Source: Cliona cf. orientalis (taxonomy: Eukaryota > Porifera > Demospongiae > Clionaida > Clionaidae). Taken from it: a stretch of 64,000 bases of DNA. The translations under genes and the position numbers were made by a program. Positions 11,629 through 22,200 of the stretch are shown here, in pieces; position 1 is the first letter of the stretch, and every line of letters starts with the position of its first letter. The notes below the pieces were generated by a model that was given only the letters and a program-made list of their open reading frames with translations, made no database searches and was not told the origin of the DNA. The stretch spans positions 9,632,292 to 9,696,291 of the forward strand of contig OZ005697.1 of NCBI GenBank assembly GCA_963930775.1, given 5' to 3'.

Positions 11629-13407
11629 CGACTACCGTAACCCTCGCGCATGCGCCGAGGGTTAATGAATCTGTGCCACACACATACACAGGCAGTACTG
11701 ACTTCCATATAAGGAATGGAATTTGCTCAACTATTACAACTCCTACCACTTACACAATAACTACCAACTTACAGCTATTAGCTTCTCCCATTCAGCCTGC
11801 AAAAAATGAGACACAATTTTAATTTGATGACAACACAATCAAGTAAGTACATAGCATCATAACAGCTACTCACACAACAAGGATTTGCAATAGGGAGGCA
11901 ATATTATCATGGTGTCCCAGATAGCGCTTAAACGTAACTCATGATTAAATTTTTGACCCCCATGGGCACTTACCAGGTGACCTCTCACATGGGCGCTTAC
12001 CCGGGACACTACGGTATATCATTTTTACTCTCTTAAAAATAACTAGTGATGTGCAGGGGCTGTTTGGGGCGAGCCTGAGCTGAGAAAGGTTCTGTGGGAC
12101 TGGAGTAGATGAGACTCAAAAAGTCCAGACAGATTGTGAAGATCATGGACACAGATACAAGTAGACCATGTACCTAAACGATAGCCCCCTCCATGTAGTG
12201 TCTATTCTATGCCAACAGTTAATAGCTGCCTTAGTCTGGCAAGACAGCCGCATAGCTGCTTCTGTTGTACCATGGCAGTCTCAGCGAGCAGCATGTCTAT
12301 CTCTAGTTCTATTGCCTTCTTAGCCGCTCCTCGTGCTGTTGAGCTGACTGTGATTCCTCCTTTGCAGTCTTACTTTTCTCTGGTTTAGACTTGGTTCAGC
12401 GTTCCATGATGGCGATAACGATTTCTTGTCTTGTACTATATACAGTACTGTACTAAAAGCATGTACATCTGCAATTCGCTAACATTAATTAAAACAGCGT
12501 ACATATGGCCCGTGGCCCAAGCATGAGAATGCGCAATGGAATACTTGCTTATGTCCATAGAGCCATGCTGAGCATAGTACATTTTGCGTGATTGACGTAC
12601 CATAAATATATACATGTATTATACAATTTGCACACAGCTGTATACTGTTTATGTGGGGTTTGCTCAGGCTCGCCCCAATGACATAGCAAGATTCAGAACG
12701 CTGTCACACATGCACACTGTTAGGGCTTATGCATGCAGCATCATATGCATGTACCATACCCCAGATGATAACCCCCAGCCCACTCCATGTCAACTACAGA
12801 CCAGGGTAGGTGGGTAGGGCAACTGACTGGAGAGACAAGACACTCCGTTACCTCACATCTACTCATGCTCATAATAAGACTAACTAGACTGACTTACCTT
12901 ATGGTGCTGCATCTCTTCCTGCAAAGGAGAGAAACAATGACAAAGATACAACTTGTTGTCTAAGCATCAGTCATGGGAGGCAGGGACACTCACTACCACA
13001 AAGACACCCTCCACCCAACACATCAAAACCTCCCCTTCAAACTAACTCAGTTTTGTCAATTGTGATGAGCACATCATCAAAAGAGACATTGACAAGAAAA
13101 TCCTCAATGAAACAGGCCAGCCTGGATAATACTACGTGTGCTTTGAACCCACAGCATACCATGACAGCTAGTATCTTACTTTATTCTTGATCAACACTGG
13201 ATCTCTCTTCTTCACTTCCTGCAAGAGAAATAAGAAACACAGCTGCAGCACTCATCAATGTCAGTTGCTTTTTAATTTTTATGTTTGATGATCTGGTGTC
13301 ACACCATTAAATATAGCCTACAACACATTCAAAGCTAAACTCTGGTATACAATAGTATTATGTATCATTGTATTGACATGACGAACCTCCAGTATCCATT
13401 CAGCCAT
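4128..13407 (-). CDS. Coiled coil - Roc-like GTPase - COR-like - Death domain protein, paralogue B (1093 aa)
   Basis: Eleven coding exons: 13387-13407, 13180-13218, 12898-12918, 11773-11796, 10742-10858, 9899-9940, 9389-9566, 4843-7200, 4710-4778, 4558-4647, 4128-4450; the sum (3282 nt) is in frame. Residues 1-147 are a charged coiled coil from seven small exons. The large exon holds a P-loop GQPGVGKT (173-180), DCGGQ (369-373) and THLD (453-456), as in Roc-type GTPases. About 190 residues separate P-loop and DCGGQ, far more than in a usual Roc domain, and include a Gly/Ala/Ser-rich stretch. A COR-like region follows (about 560-655). The last exon is a Death domain (about 1005-1085: APHWRDLG, WLSGNGV). 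By family, a cytosolic signalling scaffold of death or innate-immune type; role inferred. The first donor is GTTCGT, so exon 1 is the least certain part. Confidence 0.85.
7315..7811. mobile_element. CAGTGGAACC-type DNA element in block 2 only (497 bp)
   Basis: The ends are CAGTGGAACCTCCATAATAC and GTAATAGAGAGGTTCCACTG, inverted copies, flanked by TA on both sides. The matching place in block 3 (near 19465) has no insert, so the TA duplication and boundaries are read directly from an empty site. TA target plus CAGTGG ends suggest a Tc1/mariner-pogo-type non-autonomous element. It contains no transposase frame. Confidence 0.88.
7895..7967. repeat. Perfect 29-bp inverted repeat upstream of the GTPase exon (block 2)
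   Basis: Arms 7895-7923 and 7939-7967 are perfect inverted copies (ATAGTTATCTGCCAGTAATT...) around a 15-bp loop. It also occurs in block 3. Next to it TTTTGTTGGTAGTTG (from 7965) pairs with CAACTACCAACAAA (near 8069-8082), so a second foldback abuts the hairpin. Confidence 0.85.
8993..9202. mobile_element. MITE-like element with TACCGTATAGCGGGAAA ends (block 2)
   Basis: The ends TACCGTATAGCGGGAAA and TTTCCCGCTATACGGTA are inverted copies; the motif GAGAAAACTTTCGCGG is repeated three times inside. 210 bp, no coding capacity. Present in both full blocks, so older than the duplication. Confidence 0.85.
10060..10500. mobile_element. hAT-like element with CAGGGGCG ends (block 2)
   Basis: It begins CAGGGGCGTAGCCAGG and ends TAGTTGCGCCCCTG; such CAGGGGCG ends are typical of hAT-type elements. 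No transposase frame. A clean 8-bp target duplication is not evident, so the class is tentative. Present in both full blocks. Confidence 0.65.
11138..11228 (-). repeat. tRNA-derived SINE-like head with A and B boxes
   Basis: On the minus strand, TGGCTGAGTGG (11207-11217) fits a pol III A box and GGTTCGAATCC (11151-11161) is a perfect B box. The spacing, with a G/C-rich low-complexity middle, resembles a class II (Ser/Leu) tRNA. The acceptor stem does not pair well, so this is a SINE head and not a working tRNA gene. Confidence 0.65.
11563..11626. repeat. CA microsatellite
   Basis: ACAG tetramers followed by about 23 CA dinucleotides, inside the block-2-only insertion. Confidence 0.95.
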
Positions 13408-13580
13408 CCTAGCTTTAGTTCTGCAATTCGAGACACACCCTTTTCCATTAAACCGCGCCGAGAAGTAAAAAAAAATCGTGATCATAACACATACACTTTT
13501 AACGACCTTTACCAATCACTTTTATGCAGAGGCTGGCTGTGACTCACTCCTACAAAACAATTAAGCAACTAATGACACTA

Positions 13581-15732
13581 TCATAAAACAGTTCTCTTGT
13601 CTCTCTGCTTTGCCCTAGACTGAGTTCTGTGCTTAGCAACAGCTGCATTGTAGTACTTCTGCAGAGAGAGAGAGAGGGAGAGAGAGATAGGGGAGAGGAA
13701 AATACAGAAATACTGAATACATGGTTACAAAATTTAATAGTACTTATATCTCCATAAACTTGACCAGTCTGATATACACACATGTGATGTGAAGTTTTAT
13801 GGCTTATAATGCCACAATGTCACGTCATACCGTAAATCAAATATTTCGTTGTTAAAATACTTTCGGACAGCCTGGCTTGTGCGAAAATACATACACAATA
13901 TGTCCAAAAATTGTTTAATGAAAAAAAGGATTGCACGAAATATTTTAGACACAAAATTTACGGTACACCACATCTACCATCTTCATGACCTACCCTCTCT
14001 AGCCGTGAAGCCTTTGACTCTACAGTTGTGAGTGGAGCTGGTCCCATTTAGAAGATCTCCCTCAACAGCTCATTCCCCTGGATGTGCGACGTCATCCCAG
14101 ACCCAAGAACCTCTCGGAATATGTTGTACTGAATCAGCCGAGACCAGCTGTCCAATGAGATACTCTCTAGACCAACCTTCACTGTTCGCTCGGGAGCACC
14201 TTCATCCTACAATGTCACAGATACGATTTAACATAAAAATAATATAGACATCATGAAAATTCAATAGTTCAAGAATTATAACTATAGGGGAAGCCATCCC
14301 AGTTTGAAGGCGGATACGTTAGTTATGTGGGGGTGGGGTGGGAAGCTGAACAGTTATTATCAATTTTGGACATTGGCAGGATGTATACAACATGCTCAAA
14401 AAAGGCACTCTCCTCAAAACATACACCCTGCATTTTATGATAATTATTGACATGCATGTGATGTAATACTACATGTGACATGCATGTGACATGTAGCTAG
14501 CCAGCCAGCGTACATTGAGTGTTTGCAGTACATCCCTGAAGTGTGCCCTGAGCTGGTTCCTCTCCTTCCTGGCCGTGTAGCGGTTACTCTCCGTCGCCAG
14601 CTGCTCGATCAGCGAGTACGTCTCACAGCTCTCGGCACTCTCCAAGAGGTCAGAGTCCACCTCCCTCCCCAGCTCAAAGAGGATGGCCACGGCTTGACCG
14701 ATGGCTAGCCGGGCTGTTGAGCTGGCCCCGCCCCCCTCCAGCTTGTCCAATAGGGTGTTGAACACAGGAAGGAGGCTGCATAGGAAAAATTTACTGAAAA
14801 ATGTTGTGTACTAGCATGCTCATTCACTGGGAAAAATCTTTTTTTTTTATTTACAAAGCATTAGAGCATTATACTACTTCCATACCAATGACACACTACT
14901 GTACATGATAATTCAGACCATGAGTTACTGTAATTCATAAATTTTTCGTCGTTAAAAAAATTTTCATTTTAATGTGAAAATTACTAGTTTACCTGTAGGT
15001 CCACAGAGAGTAGGAGGCTACAGCACTGGGCACATGACGCCATCATCACTTCGTCTCTCTTGCTCTTCTTGAAGAGGTCTTCACAGAATCTCAGCGTCTG
15101 CTCCACCTCATAGAGGTCGGCCGCACCAATGAACCCTATGACCCCCAGCAGGATCACACACTACATCCACCACAGAGAGGGAGAAAAAAACAAAAAGAGT
15201 GCTTATGAATAGGATCACAAAATCTCTCTAAGTTTTTATTGGGGGGGGGGGGGGGGGGGTCTTCCAATACATAGCAGCAGAACTGAATGGATTGTTCATG
15301 TTTACATGCATTAATAACATTAAAAAATTTCAGGAACTGAAACCAGAGATTTCACAGACTACTGCAATTCTCAGACATCTAGGGTGCTTAATATTAAACT
15401 ATGATTTTTTTTCTTGGCTGGGTTTCACAAATTTACATGTAACGTCCATATAATATTGTACTACTTCTCCTACCTTTGCTCTCTCCTGCACTGCCATGGT
15501 GTGGTCAGTGGCCAGCTGGGAAACTGTTGGTTTGAGAGCAGCTGACACATCAGGATGGTCTGTTCCAAACTGCACCACTAGCAGGGTGGATAGCTGAATC
15601 AACTCACACCTCTCACGACCTTGGACTGAGGGAGGGAGGGGAGAGAGAGAGAGGATGATAAATTATGTGATCTTATTTCTGATTCATGGACTCACCTCGT
15701 CTCAGATTTCTAATGATGATATCCACCAATAT
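13581..15732 (-). pseudogene. IFRD1: IFRD truncated copy 2
   Basis: Matches exons 4-9 of intact IFRD: 15696-15732, 15474-15625, about 15001-15160, 14514-14775 (262 nt, frame intact), 13994-14206 and 13581-13658 (stop at 13581). Exons 1-3 are missing. About 50 bp covering the 3' end of exon 6 and its GTAACT donor are deleted near 15000, a lesion not shared with copy 1. Its stop lies only 173 bp upstream of the start codon of GTPase paralogue B. A 24-base C run (15841-15864) sits just beyond exon 4. Confidence 0.85.
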
Positions 15733-16274
15733 CTAGTACAATTACATTACATGCAGATGCTACCAATTAGCATAGATTCAGTAGGTTCAAACTTAAAGTA
15801 CGTACATGTGACAGATGTCACATACAGTCATACACACATGCCCCCCCCCCCCCCCCCCCCCCCCGGTGCAATGAACATAAATTTTGACCTCACAGCACTG
15901 ATCAAAGAACAACTATGGATGTTGTTTCTTGTTCAGAGCATGACTCTACCAGTTGTAGCTGGTGAGGGAGACTGAGTGACTGACTGCATTGCCATTTTAG
16001 CCTGGGTGCCAGCCCCTTCACAAGAGGGACTGGCACCCAACTGCAGGCTATTGCCATTTGAGGGGGAGCACATACCAGCTGGGTTTGGTTGAATGGGTCA
16101 GAATATTCTAAAGTCACACGCTCGCAGCTGCTGGAGTCCCAGGTAAGACAATGCACTTGTTCACCAAAAAAGTTTGTTTTTTTTTAAATATTTCTCACAC
16201 AAAAATAGCTAAGTCAATACACACAGTAGCAATTACTTGTGGGAGATACAAGTCCGTGTATGTGCAAGTGTGGT

Positions 16275-19200
16275 TCAGTTAGCTGATGCTGACAGTGCAG
16301 ATTGAATCTCTTCGAGGAGTGCCTGTTGGTCACAGTCCTCAAGTAGTTCAATGAGTGTGCCCCACGAGCAGGGTCTTACTCCATTCCCACTGAGCCAGTG
16401 CTCGAACATGGCACGGCAGCAATCCTTAGGGACACCGCGGTACTGCTGATCAATCAACCGTATCTCTGCTCCAGTATCGTCAAAGTTCATGATGCCTCCA
16501 AGATCACGCCAGCTAGGGGCCAGCTTGGAGATGATTCTGATCTTTCCACCAGCTGCTGTTTTAAGAAGCAATAACTGGGCAAGGGTCGGTGGGGAATCTG
16601 AAAAAGAGAGAAAGATGATCGTTATCAGCAAAATACAATAGGTGTGCCATAGTTATGAGTCAAAATTTAATGCATGCATGCTGGAACTAGTAAGTCATAC
16701 AAACCAATATGGGGTGGGGCAGAAGAGCCACTGCTGTTGGTCGATGATGGTTGGCCGACACTGGTGGGGGTCTTCCGCTTTTGTGGAACTGAAGAGAGAG
16801 AAGACATATTAAACAATAATACCATAGAATTACTGCAATGTGGCTTGCATAACAACATTAGAAACTAACCAAGTGTCGTTGGGGAGTCCTCACTAGCTGA
16901 AGTAGGCAGATCCGGTCCAGAAGCAACACCTTGCGGAGCTATAAGGGAGAAATTCGATTAGCTAAAATTGATGATAACTATATAGTCATATCATATTTTG
17001 ATAAACTTACCTCTTGGAGCTATGAACCAGATAGAGTGCCGATCGTCGAGTAGGCCAGAGAGTTGTTGAATGTCACAGCACCAGTACTTCTTTTCCTTGG
17101 TGAGTGTTGCCGTGTGTTGCTTGAGCTCCTGAGCAGGCTGGTCGGCCGAGGAGGAAGGAGGGGAAGGGGAGGGAGAGGTGTGGGGACAGAGGAAAGCAAG
17201 TTCAGGCTTTGTCGTCTTGTAGTTCAGTCTGCTACAAGCTGCTCGTATGCCATTGAGGATGGCCTGCCTGATGGTGGGGAAGTGACCAGCGTACTCACTG
17301 CGAGGTACAGGAGCTGTTGCGCTCACGTGGACTTCGATGTAAGCGTTGGAATCAATGAGCGTGATTGTGCACGGAGGGTCGTGGATAAGCTGAAGGCTAA
17401 CGCAGTTGCGATAAAGACACTGATTGGATTTGAGAAGAAGGTCCCATGCACAGTGCCGGATGAGGTGGGTCACAAGGCAGCAGAAGACTCCAGCACGTCG
17501 AGAGCTACCTGGAAATCGAACAAGAAGAGTGGCTGCTGCTGGAGAGGATGCTCTATATTTCTCAAGCTCGGCTTCTGAGAGAGTCGGCAAGAGAGACAGC
17601 ATCAGGTAGTACTTCTGCTGCTTGGAACTGTCGGGGTCCTTGAGCCAATCAGGTGGAGGGATTTCAGCAAAGACTAGCAGACTCAACAAAAGCTTGGAGA
17701 GATCATCTTTTGAGAAGATGCCCTGGACATAGTGTCGAGGAAAGTGCTCTAAGATATCTTCATTAACCACACCGTGATCACGGAAGTGCCTCCAACCTCT
17801 CATCACTGGCGTATCGGGAGAAGGCTCACCAGCTTCTGCTGCAACTACAGGCTGCCTCAGCAGGTAGCTGTGGTAAACTAACTCAGAGACCTTGTCGAGC
17901 TGGATCTGTGAGTCGACAAAGACCACCTTTGGAAGGACTTTGGGGGAGTACTTGATGACGTTGAGCTCGTCAAAGTACACCAGGGCAGCATCCAATGACT
18001 CTTCTCGTATGTTGAGCAGTCGAGCCATTTGAAGGCACTCAGCTCGGCTGAGGACCCCTCTACCCAGCTCCTTTGCTAGCTCCTGAAGAAGCAGCTCCAA
18101 GACATACCACCAGATAGGAACCTTCTTCACCTCCCTAGCTCCTGACTTCTCCACAGCACATCGCATGGAGTCAGCGATGGCTTTCTCTCTCTCACCTCGG
18201 CCGAGGGCATTGAGGGGAAAGAGCAGCTGCTTCATGTCATGGGAGAAGTAGACAAGCTGATCAGAGAACTCTGGCTCAAGCATTTCCAACAGCTGCTTAT
18301 TTTTTTCCTCCAGTGTTTCGACTCTTTCTCCAGCTGGAGGAGGTTGGTCGGAGGACTGGGCAGCTGCACCAGAGGAGGAGGAGGATGGCTCAGGACTGGC
18401 TTGGGAAAGTGAGACCTGCTTCTTCATTTTTTCCTCCAGCTGGTCAAGGTGAGTGCCCACCATGATGATGCGGGGGGGCTTCTCTTGAGTGGAGTAGGAC
18501 TGGATGGTGTTGACAAGACACTGAATTGTGCCTTTGGCCGAGAGCTGGGACTGCTGAGGTACTCCGACACGCTTACCCTCATCGTAGTACTCCACTGCTT
18601 GGATCTCGTCAAGCTTATCTGTGAGGCGAGTGACGCACAAGGCAGAAGAGATACTGCGAACAAAGAGAGGGAGGAGCTCGTGATACTGAGGCTGCCCCCC
18701 ACAGTCGGAGAAGTAGACCCATAAGGACTTTAGCAGCTGCTTAGTGAGAGGATCGGACAAAGCCTCCAGCTCACCTCCTTCACTCTTTAGCCTTGTGATA
18801 CACTGCACCAGCTTATCCATGATCCTCGTCACGGCACTCTGGCAGGCATCAGCTGGAAATGCTACAGCTCCAGCCGAGGCTCCTCCTTCACCATCACCTG
18901 TTGATGAAGCTTCAGCTCCTGCACCAGCAGCTGCTTTCTTGCTAAGTGAGGTATCTTTACTGTGCTTTGTCACCCAGTTGACGATCTTTGCCAAGACATT
19001 CTTCTGCTTCTTTGCGACCTTCACCTCAGCATCAAGAGAGTAGCTTGTGTCTTGCTCGACTAGCAGGATCATCCTCGCCACTATCTCCAGCATTTCCTCA
19101 CCCTTCACCTCCTTCCAATTTCCTTTGAGGGTTTGGATTCTGGCCTCGGACATTCGCTTGATTTCGATGCGTAGTGGTGTTTCGGCACAGATGGTGCTGC

Positions 19201-22200
19201 TTCGAAGGTGCGGTGGTCGTTGATCCAGGAGTAGATATTTGATGCATGTTTTCCCGACACCAGGTTGGCCCAGCACCACACACACGATGATGACCACTTC
19301 AACAAACCCAGCTTTCATGGCTTCATCAAGGAGATGCTTGGATGATTCTGAAACCATCATGCATACATGCATACACAGTTACATAAAATTTAATTTCAAA
19401 GATACTAAGCCATACATTATTAATCATGGGGACAATGATCACATTATTCAACTGAAAATAAATGTACATGCATGTACTAATATATATTATTATCAACCAT
19501 ACAATCATTGATAACATAATTCTGACAGGCAATTTTTGTGGTATATACATAATAGTTATCTGCCAGTAATTGGGGTGCATGAGATGCATGGTCGAATGCA
19601 CCCCAATTACTGGCAGATAACTATTTTGTTGGTAGTTGACCTCCGTCCATCATTGGCCTACTTTATGATGACCCAACCCCTTCCCATAGCCGGCAAATTG
19701 CCTATAAAAACTAATAAAAATCTGGGTCGGTGTAATTATGTTCTTGCACATACAGTGCAACCAAGCAAGAGAGCAAAACTTTTTAAAACCATATTATTGG
19801 GCTAAACTCTACACAAACAGACCTATTTGATATCAAAATGGCCACAACAATCATTTTTATTGTGTTTTACAAAATTGCAAATTTCCCATATATAGCTAAT
19901 ACAGAAGCCACACAAGTGCGGGCCCGTTGTAGATTTTTCACTGATTTTGGATAAAAGTTGCTATATCTCAGAAATGGTAAGGAGTTAAGACTTCACATTT
20001 GGGATTTAGTAACTTCATTACAAGTGCTATCTGCCCACCAATTTCTTAACTGACACTAATTTCCCTTTCCCTGTTAATTTCCCTGAATGTGTAATTATGG
20101 TCATATATGCATGCTTCCCGTGTCCATGAGCCACTTAGGTGGGTAGGGAGAGTTTCCATGGAACAAAAGAGCTTTTCAACCTACCACCCCTAGTTCTCAA
20201 GGCTAGGCACCTATGTGGCTCTGCCTTTTGCTTAAATTAGGTCTGCCTGAGCAGGCAGTGAGATGGTTTTCCCCTTAGGTTTGGATTGGTAGTAGAAGAT
20301 AAACCTACTGAATTTTCACTAAATAGGAAAAAATGTGCCTAACATATTTGGCCCTCCGAAAGGGATTTACGGACAATATCTGGTTAGCAATGCACTGCAC
20401 AGCCTCTACACTCATGTCAACTTAACTTCATATGGATGTGCATGACTGGGTAGAGCGCACACTCTTAACCGAAAATAATACTCATTTAATGTGCCTAACA
20501 TATTTTGGAGAGCCATGTTATCTTATGAAGCCATAAAATGTAAGTAATCACGGATACATCCCATAATTTAAATTTTATGTAGAGTTTGTGTTGAAGAAGA
20601 TTGGTACCAAATTTCAAACTCTTATCTATAATACCGTATAGCGGGAAATTTTCGAGGGAGAAAACTTTCGCGGATCGGTAGGAAAGGAGCATTTCGTGGA
20701 GAAAACTTTCGCGGAATGCTAAAATTGGTCGCATAATGGGTGTGGCATGCCTAGAATTTCGTGGAGAAAACTTTCGCGGATGGCAGAAAAATCACAAAAT
20801 TCGTGAAACTTTTCTCCCTCGAAAGTTTCCCGCTATACGGTAGATCTTATTTTTGAAGCCAAAATAGGCTCAAATTCTGAAATAAAAAGGTTTTGCTCTC
20901 TTGCTTGGTTGCACTGTACATGTAGTCAGTTGGGTTAGTTCAAACTAACTTAAGTGATTTACACAATCACATGTTAACAAATAACAGCCACATTCATTCA
21001 CACAAACACTGTCATGTTCTGCACTCACCTTCCTTTTCCAGCAGTCCTAGCCTCTCTTCATAGCCAGTAGCTTTACTCTCCCACACACTGACCAACCCCT
21101 TATAGCGCTGGATCTGTCCCTCCACCCCCTCCACTCTTCCCTGTAGCCTCCTCTTCTCCCAATCAGTGGTTGATCTCTTCAGATCTTGTAGTAATAGATC
21201 TTTCTCCTAATAATACAAATGATCATGAACATTTTCAGTGCATACACAAACTTAATTACTTGATAAATACATGAAGTCACTGTTACCATAGCAATAACAT
21301 TATGGAAGTAATTATTATTTGAGGTATACAGTAACATAATTACTGATGACAGGACTATCCATTAGCCATGGAGATCCACTGCTTAAGTGGGTACCCCACA
21401 CTAACCCAGGTAATTTAGACAACAGCTTCATGATTAAATAATATGATGCATTAATTAGTGAACAAGGGATACACTATTGCGGCTTCCCAATGTTAGAGCT
21501 TGTTCACAACTAACACCAACCCACACCGACTGACTCACCAGTTCATATGATCTTTGCTGTCGCTGATGGTATGCTTTCCACTGTGAGTAGTGAGAGAGAG
21601 TGAGAAGGTAGGATGATCACTGACCAGAGTACAGTGGAACTTCTCATAACGGACCCTCCCAGGAGCGACCACCCACTATATAATGGACAACCGCTATGGA
21701 ATGGATTGAATTTGCCATAGACTTAGTACATTACGGACCTCCGAGGAGCGGACAACCTCTCAATTCACTATAACGGACGGATTGTTCAGACCAAATTGAA
21801 CCTTTCAGTATAATTTTACTTCTAAATAGCAGACGGCCAGGAAGCCACTCCCCTTTTCGCGGCCAGTGACGTAATTGGTGGCGCCCTGATCCTGGCCAGG
21901 CCCTTCCCCCTTCGTAGGAGGGGTGCTATCTTGAATGGAGCGAGACTAATGCATCAATGCATGATACAATTCAAGTGTACACACAGTACTTAAATTGAAG
22001 TAGACTCAAATCCAGCTCATATCCTGCTTTCCTGTTGATTCTTTCTCCAGTCACCTCTGCAAACGCTAACTAGATATATAGCTATCATAATGTGTAGACT
22101 ATATTATATTATTATGTAAATTGTCTATGCTTCTATAAAGGGACAACCTCCATATAAAGGACAAAAGGCCAGCTCCCAAGGTGTCCGTTATTCGGAAGTT

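Larger units (their letters stand above)
10951..11664. mobile_element. Insertion in block 2 only, containing a tRNA-like segment (714 bp)
   Basis: It is flanked by a 5-bp duplication ATGAA (10946-10950 and 11665-11669) and absent from block 3 (near 23813). Near its ends AAACCCTCGGCGC and GCGCCGAGGGTTA are inverted copies. Inside are a tRNA-related segment (minus strand) and a CA repeat. Confidence 0.8.
3841..15975. repeat. Tandem block 2 (12.1 kb)
   Basis: A complete copy of the block: GTPase-COR-Death gene (4128-13407) plus truncated IFRD (13581-15732). Long stretches match 15976-28824 nearly base for base, introns included. Differences are mostly clean insertions present in only one copy (listed separately) and substitutions concentrated in coiled-coil exons. 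Similarity to the source block ends where IFRD intron 3 would begin. Confidence 0.88.
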
